A program made the translations under genes and the position numbers. Positions 8,186-17,373 of a stretch of 64,000 bases of DNA are shown here, one piece after another. How positions within the stretch are numbered: the stretch's first letter is position 1; the number at the start of each line of letters is the position of its first letter. Source of the stretch: Polaribacter sp. Hel1_85 (GTDB taxonomy: Bacteria; Bacteroidota; Bacteroidia; Flavobacteriales; Flavobacteriaceae); assembly GCF_000766795.1 (NCBI RefSeq), contig NZ_JPDS01000001.1, forward strand, positions 1,555,001 through 1,619,000, written 5' to 3'. Under the pieces are notes generated by a model. The model was given only the letters and a program-made list of their open reading frames with translations. It was not told where the DNA came from and made no database searches.

Positions 8186-8217
8186 AAAAAGCTTCAATTT
8201 GATTGAAGCTTTTTTTT
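8186..8217 (+). terminator. intrinsic terminator after photolyase cluster
   Basis: The stem GCTTCAAT/ATTGAAGC (8191-8198 with 8202-8209) is extended by A/T pairs, has a three-base loop, and is followed by eight T at 8210-8217. It would end transcription of the photolyase operon before the tRNA gene. Confidence 0.85.
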
Positions 8218-8286
8218 ATGAAAAAAATTAAAAATTATTTAGGTAAATATTAATAATTGTACTTTATTTGCGCACTCAAATTAAAA

Positions 8287-8360
8287 GCCGATGTAGCTCA
8301 GCTGGCTAGAGCAGCTGATTTGTAATCAGCAGGTCGTGGGTTCGAGTCCCTCCATTGGCT
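8287..8360 (+). tRNA. tRNA-Thr (anticodon TGT)
   Basis: 74 bases fold as a cloverleaf. The acceptor GCCGATG pairs with CATTGGC (8353-8359), the D arm contains AGCTCAGCTGG, and the anticodon stem GCTGA/TCAGC encloses loop TTTGTAA with anticodon TGT. The T arm carries GTTCGAGTC. The discriminator is T, and CA follows, so the full CCA is not encoded. Confidence 0.95.
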
Positions 8361-8369
8361 CAAATTTTA

Positions 8370-8408
8370 AAAAGTCTCAAGAATTTTTTTTTTGAGGCTT
8401 TTTTTTTT
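8370..8408 (+). terminator. intrinsic terminator after tRNA-Thr
   Basis: AAGTCTCAA (8372-8380) pairs with TTGAGGCTT (8392-8400) with one G-T pair, a T-rich loop and a trailing T-run to 8408. It lies 10 nt downstream of the tRNA. Confidence 0.75.
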
Positions 8409-8562
8409 GAAATTTCTTAATTGAAAATCAATTTTTAATTTTTATAGAATGCAAAAAATATTCAAATGATTTAGATAAATTAAACGATATAAAAATTAAA
8501 AAAAATAAAATATTGTAAAATCTTTATTATTTTAGTCAATTAATTATCCTAATTATAATTTT

Positions 8563-9168
8563 ATGCTCATTATTGGAATTGCTGGAGGTACAGGAAGTGG
8601 TAAAACAACAGTTGTAAATCAAATTATTAAACAACTACCTACTGATGAAGTTTGTGTAATCTCACAAGATTCTTACTATAACGCTACCACTAACTTAAAT
8701 TATGAAGAAAGATCAAAGATTAATTTTGATCATCCAAGAGCAATTGATTTCGATTTAATTGTTAATCATTTAAAGAGTTTAAAATCAGGAAATACAATTG
8801 AACAACCAGTATATTCTTTTGTAACACACAATAGAACAACAGATACAATAAAAACACACCCAAGAAAAGTAGTAATAGTAGAAGGTATTTTAATTTTAAA
8901 TAATAAAGCTTTAAGAGATTTATTTGATATAAAAATATTTGTTCATGCTGATACTGATGAGCGATTAGTAAGAAGAGTTCGAAGAGATATTACTGAAAGA
9001 GGAAGAGATATAGATGAAGTCTTAAATCGATATCAAGACACATTAAAACCTATGCACCAACAATTTATAGAACCAACTAAAAATTTTGCAGACATCATCA
9101 TTCCTAATAATAAACATAATACAGTTGCAATTGATGTGGTAAGAACAGTAATTAACGATCGTTTATAA
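8563..9168 (+). CDS. udk: uridine kinase
   Basis: A 201-residue P-loop kinase phosphorylating uridine or cytidine to the monophosphate (pyrimidine salvage). The Walker A motif GGTGSGKTT lies at about residues 8-16, the nucleoside site SQDSYYN at about 34-40, and RRVRRDITERGRDIDEVLNR forms the lid. Length matches the family. The start ATG follows about 150 bp of AT-rich sequence after the tRNA terminator. The FtsB-like gene begins 4 nt after the stop, so it leads an operon with ftsB and the methylmalonyl-CoA mutase genes. Confidence 0.93.
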   Translation: MLIIGIAGGTGSGKTTVVNQIIKQLPTDEVCVISQDSYYNATTNLNYEERSKINFDHPRAIDFDLIVNHLKSLKSGNTIEQPVYSFVTHNRTTDTIKTHPRKVVIVEGILILNNKALRDLFDIKIFVHADTDERLVRRVRRDITERGRDIDEVLNRYQDTLKPMHQQFIEPTKNFADIIIPNNKHNTVAIDVVRTVINDRL

Positions 9169-9172
9169 TTTT

Positions 9173-9490
9173 ATGACTCTAAAAGAAATAAGGAAAAATA
9201 GTTTCATAAAGATTATAACAAATGTTTTTGTTTTAATCTTAGTTCCTTTTTTAATATGGATGTTTTTTTTTGATGAAAACTCCTACTTAGTTCATCATAA
9301 ATTTAATAATGAAATTGAAGACCTAGAAAGCACAATCTCTTTCTATAAAAATAAAATAGAAGAAGATAAAGCAACTATAAAAAAATTACAAGATTCACTT
9401 CAATTAGAACGCTTTGCAAGAGAAAAATACTTGATGAAGAAAGACAATGAAGATATCTATTTAATAGAATTTGACACAATAAAGAAATAA
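9173..9490 (+). CDS. septum formation initiator family protein (FtsB/DivIC-like)
   Basis: A 105-residue bitopic membrane protein. A short cytoplasmic N-terminus precedes one membrane helix (about residues 14-31, ending LIWMFFF), then a coiled coil (NNEIEDLESTISFYKNKIEE and on) and the family motif LERFAREKYLMKKDNEDIYL. FtsB/DivIC proteins join FtsL and FtsQ in the divisome and activate septal peptidoglycan synthesis. The stop is directly followed by the mutA start codon, and udk-ftsB-mutA is an arrangement I associate with Flavobacteriaceae. Confidence 0.88.
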   Translation: MTLKEIRKNSFIKIITNVFVLILVPFLIWMFFFDENSYLVHHKFNNEIEDLESTISFYKNKIEEDKATIKKLQDSLQLERFAREKYLMKKDNEDIYLIEFDTIKK

Positions 9491-10867
9491 ATGAGTACAT
9501 CTCTATTTAATGAGTTTCAAAAAACTTCTCCTTCTGCTTGGAAAAATAAAATTCAAGTAGACTTAAAAGGAGCAGACTATAATGATTCACTTCTATGGAA
9601 AACCAATGAAGGAATTGTTGTAAAACCATTTTACACTTCAGAAGATAGAACAAATCAGCAAATAAAAACACCAAAAAAAAGTTTTAAAGTTTGTCAAACC
9701 ATTTTTGTTGATAATGAGAAAATAGCAAACTCTTTAGCTTTAGAAGCTATTAAAAGAGGTGCAACTGCTATTCAATTCAAAGCAAACTCAGTTTTTGATT
9801 TTAAAACTTTATTACTAAACATTGAGCTAGAATCTATCTTCATATACTTTCATTTTTCTTTTTTAGATGCTAATTTTCAAAATGAAATTTCAAGTTTTAT
9901 AAATTCAAAAAACACCTATTTTCAGATAGATATTATTGGAAATTTAGCAGAAACCGGTAATTGGTATAACAACCTAAAAGAAGATTTTAGTAAGTTCGAT
10001 ATCATTCAAAAAAAATCTGAAAATTGTATTTCAGTTTCTGGTGATTTATATCAAAATTGTGGTGCAACAATTACACAACAACTTGCTTATACTTTAGTAC
10101 ACGCAAATGAATACTTAAATGAATTTGGAGCTGAATCTGCTAAAAAAATTCATTTTTCTTTTTCTGTAGGAAGCAATTATTTTTTTGAAATTGCAAAATT
10201 AAGAGCTTTTAGAATATTATGGACAACGCTCTTAGAAGAATATAATGTAGCCAACTTAGAAACTAATCTTTTTGTTCAGCCTAGTTTAAGAAATAAAACT
10301 TTATATGATTATAATGTAAATCTGTTAAGAACCACTTCTGAATGTATGAGTGCTATTTTAGGTGGTGCAAATACCATTTCAAATGTTTCATATGATGCAA
10401 TTTATCATAAATCTAATGAATTTGGAGAACGTATTTCTAGAAATCAATTGTTAATTTTACAACAAGAAAGCCACTTTAAAGAGGCACAAAATTTTGCAAA
10501 CGGCTCATATTATATTGAATCCATTACAGATCAATTAGTAGAAAATGCTTTAATTATTTTTAAACAAATTGAAAAAGGAGGCGGGTTTTTAAAGCAATTA
10601 AAAGCTGGTACTATTCAAAAAAAAATTAGTGAAAGCTCTAAAAAAGAATCAATAGATTTTTTAAAAAATGAAATAATTCTATTAGGCACAAATTTTCAGG
10701 AAAACAAAAAAGATTTAATGCAAAATGATTTAGAATTATATCCTTTTGTAAAACAACGAAATATTAAAACAATAGTTCCCCCATTAACTAAAAACCGACT
10801 TTCAGAATCGCTTGAAAAAGAACGATTAATTTCTGAAAAAGGTGATAAAAAACCCTATAATGGATAA
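9491..10867 (+). CDS. mutA: methylmalonyl-CoA mutase small (beta) subunit
   Basis: A 458-residue small subunit of methylmalonyl-CoA mutase. It has the TIM-barrel part of the family (SAWKNKIQVDLKGADYNDSL at the start, ISVSGDLYQNCGATITQQLA in the middle, GSYYIESITDQL later) and lacks the C-terminal cobalamin domain, as expected of the non-catalytic partner. The heterodimer interconverts succinyl-CoA and methylmalonyl-CoA, linking propionate and branched-chain breakdown to the TCA cycle. Its last 8 bases overlap the start of the small membrane protein that separates it from mutB. Confidence 0.9.
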   Translation: MSTSLFNEFQKTSPSAWKNKIQVDLKGADYNDSLLWKTNEGIVVKPFYTSEDRTNQQIKTPKKSFKVCQTIFVDNEKIANSLALEAIKRGATAIQFKANSVFDFKTLLLNIELESIFIYFHFSFLDANFQNEISSFINSKNTYFQIDIIGNLAETGNWYNNLKEDFSKFDIIQKKSENCISVSGDLYQNCGATITQQLAYTLVHANEYLNEFGAESAKKIHFSFSVGSNYFFEIAKLRAFRILWTTLLEEYNVANLETNLFVQPSLRNKTLYDYNVNLLRTTSECMSAILGGANTISNVSYDAIYHKSNEFGERISRNQLLILQQESHFKEAQNFANGSYYIESITDQLVENALIIFKQIEKGGGFLKQLKAGTIQKKISESSKKESIDFLKNEIILLGTNFQENKKDLMQNDLELYPFVKQRNIKTIVPPLTKNRLSESLEKERLISEKGDKKPYNG

Positions 10868-11192
10868 GAACAAAGAGATATTAAATAAGCAAAAAAGACA
10901 AACTGAATTAAAACAAGAAGTTAAGGACATTAAGAAAAAGCTTCCAACATTTATAATTGGTTTTATATTTTTTACCATTGTAAGTCTCTATTTTTTAGAA
11001 AACAAGTTTTATCAATTTTTTGGTAATAGTGTAAATTTTGTGATTGGTATAGTTATCTTTTTATGCATATTTTCTTTCTTTTTTATATTTACAAGTTATT
11101 TACAGATCAAAAAAAGAGAAAAAGAATCTAGAATAATTGGCTCTCAATTATACCAACTCCAAAAGTTAGAAGTAGAACCGAAAGATGAGTAG
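10860..11192 (+). CDS. two-helix membrane protein of unknown function within the mut operon
   Basis: A 110-residue protein from the ATG at 10860; a GTG 18 nt upstream is possible but lies deeper in mutA. A basic coiled-coil-like N-terminus ([20 protein letters not shown]) precedes two hydrophobic helices (about 29-47 and 58-82) and a charged tail. It overlaps mutA by 8 nt and mutB by 8 nt, so all three are translationally coupled. I do not recognise a family. It might tether or assemble the mutase, but that is only suggested by position. Confidence 0.75.
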   Translation: MDKNKEILNKQKRQTELKQEVKDIKKKLPTFIIGFIFFTIVSLYFLENKFYQFFGNSVNFVIGIVIFLCIFSFFFIFTSYLQIKKREKESRIIGSQLYQLQKLEVEPKDE

Positions 11193-13248
11193 AAAAGAAT
11201 TACAACATATAAAAATTAAAAAATTAAAAAAAACAATTAAAACCCCTTTTTCGCAAGAAGGATTTGTTGCTGGAGTTGAACCAAACTTACGTGGTCCTTA
11301 TTCTACGATGTATGTTAGAAGACCTTGGACAATTAGACAATATGCAGGATTTTCTACTGCAGAAGAAAGCAATGCTTTTTATAGAAGAAACTTGGCTGCT
11401 GGTCAAAAAGGATTATCAGTTGCTTTTGACTTAGCTACTCATAGAGGGTATGATTCAGATCATGAAAGAGTTCAAGGTGATGTTGGTAAAGCTGGTGTTG
11501 CTATCGATTCTGTAGAAGATATGAAAGTTTTATTTAACCAAATTCCGTTAGATAAAATGTCGGTTTCTATGACAATGAATGGAGCAGTTTTACCCATTTT
11601 AGCTTTTTATATTGTGGCAGCCCAAGAACAAGGTGTTTCTTTAGAACAATTATCTGGCACGATACAGAATGACATACTAAAGGAATTTATGGTTAGAAAT
11701 ACATATATCTACCCTCCTTCCCCGTCCATGAAAATTATTGCTGATATTTTTAAATATACTAGTGATAAAATGCCAAAATTTAACTCAATTTCTATCTCTG
11801 GTTATCACATGCAAGAAGCTGGCGCTACAGCAGAAATTGAATTAGCCTATACGCTTGCAGATGGATTAGAATATATTAGAAAAGGAATTGAAGCTGGAAT
11901 GGATATAGATTCTTTTGCTCCAAGATTATCCTTCTTTTGGGCTATTGGAATGGATCATTTTACAGAAATTGCAAAATTAAGAGCAGCAAGAATGTTATGG
12001 GCAAAAATTGTAAAACAATTCAACCCTAAAAACCCAAAATCTTTAGCTTTAAGAACACATTGTCAAACCAGTGGTTGGTCTTTAACAGAACAAGATCCTT
12101 TTAACAATGTTGCTAGAACAACAATAGAAGCAATGGCTGCTGCTTTTGGCGGCACACAAAGTTTACATACAAATGCTTTGGATGAAGCTATTGCATTACC
12201 AACAGATTTTTCTGCAAGAATAGCTAGAAATACACAAATATATTTACAAAAAGAAACGCATATCACCAAAACGGTTGATCCTTGGGCTGGAAGTTATCAT
12301 GTTGAAAAATTAACTGAAGATATTGCTAATAAAGCATGGATACTTATTAGTGAAGTTGAAGAGCTAGGAGGAATGACTAAAGCCATTGAAAAAGGAATTC
12401 CTAAAATGAGGATTGAAGAAGCTGCAGCCATTAAACAAGCAAAAATTGATAGCGGCCAAGACACAATAGTTGGTGTAAATAAATACCAACTAAAAGAAGA
12501 AGACCCATTACACATTTTAGAAGTAGATAATGAAGCTGTTAGAAATTCTCAAATTGAAAGATTGTATCAGTTAAAAGTAAATAGAGATAATTTAGAAGTA
12601 AACAAATCCTTAATAGCTTTAACAGAAGCAGCAAAATCTGGAAAAGAAAACTTATTAGACTTAGCTGTAAAAGCTGCAAAAAACAGAGCAACTTTAGGAG
12701 AAATTTCTGATGCTTTAGAAGTTATTTTCGGAAGACATAAAGCTGTAACTAAAACCATTTCTGGTGTGTATAGTAAAGAAATAAAAGATGATAAATTATT
12801 TAAAAAAGCAACTGAATTAGCTAATAAATTTTCAGAACTAGAAGGTAGACGTCCACGAATTATGATTGCAAAACTAGGACAAGATGGTCATGATCGTGGA
12901 GCAAAAGTTGTAGCCACAGGTTATGCAGATTTAGGTTTTGATGTAGATATTGGCCCGTTATTTCAAACACCACAAGAAGCAACTAAACAAGCTGTAGAAA
13001 ATGATGTTCATATTTTAGGTATTTCTTCTTTAGCTGCTGGTCATAAAACTTTGGTTCCTCAAGTAATTGCAGAATTAAAAAAATATGGAAGAGAAGATAT
13101 TATGGTCATTGTTGGTGGTGTAATTCCTGCTCAAGATTATCAATTTTTATTTGATGCTGGAGCGGTTGGAGTTTTTGGTCCAGGTACAAAAATTTCTAAA
13201 GCTGCTATTGATTTATTAACCATTTTAATTGATAGTATTGCTGAATAA
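11185..13248 (+). CDS. mutB: methylmalonyl-CoA mutase large (alpha) subunit
   Basis: A 687-residue catalytic subunit. The substrate barrel contains [35 protein letters not shown], and [19 protein letters not shown]. The C-terminal cobalamin domain (about 555-687) carries the base-off B12 motif DGHDRG in [20 protein letters not shown], with GVIPAQDY and VFGPGTKI later. It is an adenosylcobalamin-dependent isomerase of methylmalonyl-CoA and succinyl-CoA. It overlaps the preceding membrane protein gene by 8 nt. The operon seems to end here; ccsBA has its own promoter-like box. Confidence 0.95.
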   Translation: MSRKELQHIKIKKLKKTIKTPFSQEGFVAGVEPNLRGPYSTMYVRRPWTIRQYAGFSTAEESNAFYRRNLAAGQKGLSVAFDLATHRGYDSDHERVQGDVGKAGVAIDSVEDMKVLFNQIPLDKMSVSMTMNGAVLPILAFYIVAAQEQGVSLEQLSGTIQNDILKEFMVRNTYIYPPSPSMKIIADIFKYTSDKMPKFNSISISGYHMQEAGATAEIELAYTLADGLEYIRKGIEAGMDIDSFAPRLSFFWAIGMDHFTEIAKLRAARMLWAKIVKQFNPKNPKSLALRTHCQTSGWSLTEQDPFNNVARTTIEAMAAAFGGTQSLHTNALDEAIALPTDFSARIARNTQIYLQKETHITKTVDPWAGSYHVEKLTEDIANKAWILISEVEELGGMTKAIEKGIPKMRIEEAAAIKQAKIDSGQDTIVGVNKYQLKEEDPLHILEVDNEAVRNSQIERLYQLKVNRDNLEVNKSLIALTEAAKSGKENLLDLAVKAAKNRATLGEISDALEVIFGRHKAVTKTISGVYSKEIKDDKLFKKATELANKFSELEGRRPRIMIAKLGQDGHDRGAKVVATGYADLGFDVDIGPLFQTPQEATKQAVENDVHILGISSLAAGHKTLVPQVIAELKKYGREDIMVIVGGVIPAQDYQFLFDAGAVGVFGPGTKISKAAIDLLTILIDSIAE

Positions 13249-13348
13249 TCATTATTACTTTAGATTATTAAAATAAAAGATATTTTTTTTAACAAATCTT
13301 AACAATAAAAAAGAACATCGCTAGAAGAAGTATTATTTCTTTTATCCG

Positions 13349-13356
13349 TAAATTTG
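13349..13356 (+). promoter_or_regulatory. candidate -7 box for ccsBA (TAAATTTG)
   Basis: TAAATTTG matches TAnnTTTG and ends 28 nt before the ccsBA ATG. A TTG at the ideal -33 spacing is not visible, so the call rests on the -7 element and position. Confidence 0.4.
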
Positions 13357-13384
13357 CGAGACTTTAAAAAATCACCAAATCCGG

Positions 13385-16300
13385 ATGAAAAAAATTATTA
13401 ACATACTCTACTCTACTCGCTTAACAGCTGTATTATTTATACTTTTCGCTACAGCAATGGGAATTGCCACCTTTATAGAAAACGATTTTGGAACACAAAC
13501 CTCTAAAGCTTTAGTATATAACACATGGTGGTTTGAGTTAATTATGGTGTTTTTTGTAATTAATTTCTTTGGAAATATTTTTAGATACAGATTATACAAA
13601 AAAGAAAAATGGGCAGTTTTAATGTTTCATTTAGCTTTCTTATTTGTATTGATTGGAGCTGGAGTAACACGTTATATTGGTTATGAGGGAATTATGCTGA
13701 TTAAAGAAGGAGAAACTACCAATAAATTTTTATCAGAAACAACTTACCTAAATGCCATTGTAGATAATGGTAAAATGCAAAAACCAGAAATAAACAAACC
13801 TTTAGTTCTTTCTGCTTGGGGGAAAAATTCTTGGTCTTATACCGATAATTTTAAATCTGACAGCAACAAACAAGATTTTAAAATTGATTTGGTAAATTAT
13901 ATTCCTTGGGCTGAAAAAAAATTAGTTGAAGATGAAAATGGTGTAGAACATTTATTTTTTGTTGAATCTTCTGAAGGAACAAGACATGAACATTGGTTAA
14001 AAAGAGGAACTATTCAAAATATCCATGGAGTTTTGGTTGGTTTTAACGTTGCAGACAATAACGCTTCTATCAACTTTACAAAAGAAGATGGAAATTTAAA
14101 AATGATTTCTAAAGATGAAGGAGATTGGTTTAGAATGGCAGATCAAAAAAGAGGAAAAATAACAAAAGATTCTATTCAACATTTTCAATATTTAACCTTA
14201 CACAATATTGCTGGTTTGCAATTTGTAGTTCCAAGACCTGCTGAAAAAGGAATTATGAAAACTGTTAGTGGACCAAAAAATGATAAAAAATTAGATGTTA
14301 TAGTTCTTGATGTTACAAGTAATAACGAAACTAAAAGAGTAGAATTAACAGGTGGTAAGTTTAATTCTGAAGGCTCTAAAGAAGTTACAGTTGGTGGATT
14401 AAATTTTAGAATGTTATATGGAGCTAAAATTTTAGAAACACCTTTTTCTGTAAAGTTAAATGATTTTCAATTAGAGAAATACCCAGGTTCAGAAAGTGCT
14501 GCTGCTTATGCAAGTGAAGTTACTGTTATTGATACAGATGAAACCTATGATTATCGAATATTTATGAATCATATTTTAGATCATAAAGGATATAAATTCT
14601 TCCAATCTAGTTATGATTTGTCTGGTCCTGTTGAAGAAACACACCTTTCTGTTAATCATGATTTTATAGGAACTTTTATTACATATTTAGGATATTCTTT
14701 ATTATACACAGGTTTAATTTGCATTTTATTTGCAAAAAATACTCGTTTTGACGATTTAAAAAATCGCTTAAAAAAGATTAGAAAGAAAAAATTAACATTG
14801 TCTATTGTAGTTACTTTATTCTTATCTAGTTTTAGTTTTGCTCAACATGATGCTCATCAACCTAATAATATTACAGATCAACAAATAGACTCTATTTTAC
14901 AAGCCAATTTAGTTGATTTAAAACATGCAGAAAGCTTTAACAAATTGGTTATTCAAGATGCAGGAGGACGTATGAAACCTGCTCATACTTTTGCTTCTGA
15001 ATTAATTAGAAAAGTTAGTAAAACAGAAACTTTTAATGGAATGGAAGCTAGTCAGGTTTTGCTTTCTATTATAGAAAACCCAAGACTTTGGTTTGAAGTA
15101 CCTGTTGTTTATTTAGAAAAAGGAAACACTAAAATTAGAGAAACTTTAAGTTTACCAAAAGATGCCGAATATGCACGTTTATCAGATTTTATTACTCCTA
15201 GAGGAGCCTATAAAATTAAAGAACAAGTTGCAGAAGCTCAGAAGAAAAATGTAAAAAACAAGTTTGAAAAAGATTTAATAAAAATAGACAGACGTGTAGG
15301 TTTATTGTACAGCGCAATTGGTGGAGGCATTTTACGTATTTATCCAATTCCTAATGATGATAATAATACTTGGGTTTCTCAACCAGAAACCTCAACAGCT
15401 GGTTTTAAAGCAACAGATTCTGTTTTTGTTCGTCAATCTTTACCTGTTTACATTCAACTTTTACAAGAAGCTAAAAAGACAAAAGACTATTCTAAGGCAG
15501 ATCAAATTTTAGATGGAATTAAAAAGTTTCAAATGAAATTTGGATCTGAAGTGTATCCTGATGAAAAACAAATTGAATTAGAAATTTCTTATAATAAAAT
15601 TCAACCTTTTCAAACCCTAGCTAAATATTATGGATACTTAAGTGTATTACTTCTAATTTTTGTGTTTTTTGAAATCTTTAATACAAAAAAATGGGTTAAT
15701 ACTTTAATAAAAATCTTAATTGGTGGTGTTGGAATCTTATTCTTACTCCATACTTTTAGTTTAGGAGCAAGATGGTATATTAGTGGTAATGCACCTTGGA
15801 GTAATGCTTATGAATCTATCATATTTGTTGCGTGGTCTACCATGTTATTTGGTCTTTTTATAGGCAGAAAATCTACACTAACCATTGCTGCAACTACTTT
15901 TTTAGTAGCAATTATGCTAGGTTTTGCTCATCAGAATTGGTTAGATCCAGAAATTGCAAACTTACAACCAGTTTTAAATTCTTGGTGGCTTTTAGTACAT
16001 ACATCTATTATTGTTGCTAGTTACGGACCTCTTTCTCTAGGAATGATTCTTGGAATTTTTGCTATAATTCTAATCATTTTTACAACTGACAAGAATAAAA
16101 AGAAAATGGACTTAAATATTAAGGAAATTACCATTATTAACGAAATGGTAGTTACTGTTGGTTTAGTAATGCTAACTATTGGTAACTTTCTTGGTGGAAT
16201 GTGGGCTAATGAAAGTTGGGGTCGTTATTGGGGTTGGGACCCTAAAGAAACTTGGGCTTTAATTTCTATAATGCTTTATGCCTTTGTTTTGCACATGCGT

Positions 16301-16528
16301 TTGATACCTGGATTAAGAGGTAGATTATCTTTTAATTTTGCTTCTGCATTTGTCTATTTATCCATAATGATGACTTATTTTGGTGTAAACTTTTATTTAT
16401 CTGGATTACATTCTTATGCAAGTGGAGACCAATCTGTAACACCAAAAGAAGCTTATATTTATATTGCTGTATTAGTTTTACTAACAATTATAGCATCTTT
16501 TAAATACAAGAAATACTTTAAAAAGTAA
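13385..16528 (+). CDS. ccsA: fused cytochrome c biogenesis protein CcsB-CcsA (ResB-ResC)
   Basis: A 1047-residue fusion of the two System II cytochrome c synthetase components. The N-terminal ResB/CcsB part has membrane helices within about residues 10-100, a large periplasmic region and a helix near 430-450. A second part (about 480-740) is largely extracytoplasmic. The C-terminal CcsA part has several helices and the haem-handling WWD motif WGRYWGWDPKETWAL (about 940-955), with conserved histidines in LLVHTS and FVLHMRL. It exports haem and attaches it to CXXCH apocytochromes outside the inner membrane. Such single-chain forms are typical of Bacteroidota and Epsilonproteobacteria. Confidence 0.92.
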   Translation: MKKIINILYSTRLTAVLFILFATAMGIATFIENDFGTQTSKALVYNTWWFELIMVFFVINFFGNIFRYRLYKKEKWAVLMFHLAFLFVLIGAGVTRYIGYEGIMLIKEGETTNKFLSETTYLNAIVDNGKMQKPEINKPLVLSAWGKNSWSYTDNFKSDSNKQDFKIDLVNYIPWAEKKLVEDENGVEHLFFVESSEGTRHEHWLKRGTIQNIHGVLVGFNVADNNASINFTKEDGNLKMISKDEGDWFRMADQKRGKITKDSIQHFQYLTLHNIAGLQFVVPRPAEKGIMKTVSGPKNDKKLDVIVLDVTSNNETKRVELTGGKFNSEGSKEVTVGGLNFRMLYGAKILETPFSVKLNDFQLEKYPGSESAAAYASEVTVIDTDETYDYRIFMNHILDHKGYKFFQSSYDLSGPVEETHLSVNHDFIGTFITYLGYSLLYTGLICILFAKNTRFDDLKNRLKKIRKKKLTLSIVVTLFLSSFSFAQHDAHQPNNITDQQIDSILQANLVDLKHAESFNKLVIQDAGGRMKPAHTFASELIRKVSKTETFNGMEASQVLLSIIENPRLWFEVPVVYLEKGNTKIRETLSLPKDAEYARLSDFITPRGAYKIKEQVAEAQKKNVKNKFEKDLIKIDRRVGLLYSAIGGGILRIYPIPNDDNNTWVSQPETSTAGFKATDSVFVRQSLPVYIQLLQEAKKTKDYSKADQILDGIKKFQMKFGSEVYPDEKQIELEISYNKIQPFQTLAKYYGYLSVLLLIFVFFEIFNTKKWVNTLIKILIGGVGILFLLHTFSLGARWYISGNAPWSNAYESIIFVAWSTMLFGLFIGRKSTLTIAATTFLVAIMLGFAHQNWLDPEIANLQPVLNSWWLLVHTSIIVASYGPLSLGMILGIFAIILIIFTTDKNKKKMDLNIKEITIINEMVVTVGLVMLTIGNFLGGMWANESWGRYWGWDPKETWALISIMLYAFVLHMRLIPGLRGRLSFNFASAFVYLSIMMTYFGVNFYLSGLHSYASGDQSVTPKEAYIYIAVLVLLTIIASFKYKKYFKK

Positions 16529-16588
16529 CGATTTAATTTAGCAAGAAAATGTATTTTTGCTTCTCATTAAAAATAACGAATAAACAAT

Positions 16589-17104
16589 ATGTTTCATAAA
16601 AATATAAAATTAGCTATTGCTACTTTACTTACAGCTTGGGCTATTTATCAATTTAGCCAAGTAAATATAATGAACGGAATTTCAATCTTATTGTTAGCAG
16701 GAATTTTTGTTTTGTTATACTTTAAAAATGAATTCATTTTAATGGCATTTTTACAGTTACGTAAACAAAATTTTGAAGGAACTAAAAAATGGTTAGGGTA
16801 TATTAAGAATCCTGAAGCTGCTTTAATTACTAAACAACAAGGTTATTATAATTATTTACACGGAATTATATTAAGTCAGACAAATATTACGCAAGCTGAA
16901 AAATTCTTACGTAAAGCTGTTAAATTAGGTTTAGCAATGGATCATGATTTAGCAATGGCTAAATTACAATTAGCTGGAATTGCAATGACTAAAAGACGTA
17001 AACGTGAAGCTACTAATTTAATGGCAGAAGCTAAGAAATTAGACAAACACGGAATGTTAAAAGATCAAATGAAAATGATGAAAGATCAAATGAAGAAAAT
17101 CTAA
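16589..17104 (+). CDS. conserved membrane protein with helical-repeat C-terminus
   Basis: A 171-residue protein: two membrane helices in the first 55 residues (LAIATLLTAWAIYQF and ISILLLAGIFVLLYF), then a soluble helical region with TPR-like pairs (QQGYYNYLHGIILSQTN, AEKFLRKAVKLGL, LAMAKLQLAGIAMTKRRKRE) and a tail repeating KMMKDQMK. I know homologs after ccsA in Flavobacteriaceae but not a function. It lies 60 nt after ccsBA and is followed by a strong terminator. Confidence 0.7.
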   Translation: MFHKNIKLAIATLLTAWAIYQFSQVNIMNGISILLLAGIFVLLYFKNEFILMAFLQLRKQNFEGTKKWLGYIKNPEAALITKQQGYYNYLHGIILSQTNITQAEKFLRKAVKLGLAMDHDLAMAKLQLAGIAMTKRRKREATNLMAEAKKLDKHGMLKDQMKMMKDQMKKI

Positions 17105-17125
17105 TTCTTTCTTTTTTATCGATAT

Positions 17126-17156
17126 AAAAAAAATCCGCTAAAAAGCGGATTTTTTA
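17126..17156 (+). terminator. intrinsic terminator after 17104
   Basis: AAATCCGCT (17131-17139) pairs perfectly with AGCGGATTT (17144-17152) around an AAAA loop, with A-rich sequence before and T-rich sequence after. The symmetric shape could work in both directions. Confidence 0.9.
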
Positions 17157-17212
17157 GTTTTATAATTTAATATGCTTAATACTATTTTTAATCTATTGGC
17201 TCATAAATAAGT

Positions 17213-17366
17213 TTAGCCCTGATAGAAACGGCATCCTTTTTATTGCCCTATTAAATAAGCCTATAGTCTAAAATGAAATTGCCACAGTTTACAAGATAGT
17301 AAACTATGGCAATGTGTAATAAAAAGATATAGTGGATAGCAGGAAATAGCTTCTAAAAACAGCTAT
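17213..17366. repeat. intergenic repeat element, copy 1
   Basis: On the + strand it begins TTAGCCCTGATAGAAACGGC and continues ATCCTTTTTAT; it ends AAAAAGATATAGTGGATAGC then AGGAAATAGCTTC. The shared core (ACGGCATCCTTTTT ... AAAAAGATATAGTG) recurs at 22285-22358. Between the arms lies a long hairpin, TTGCCACAGTTTAC (17279-17292) with GTAAACTATGGCAA (17299-17312), 13 pairs and one mismatch. It starts 7 nt past the stop of the minus-strand LysM gene. I recall similar elements scattered through flavobacterial genomes; their role is not established. Confidence 0.6.
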
Positions 17367-17373
17367 TATCGAA

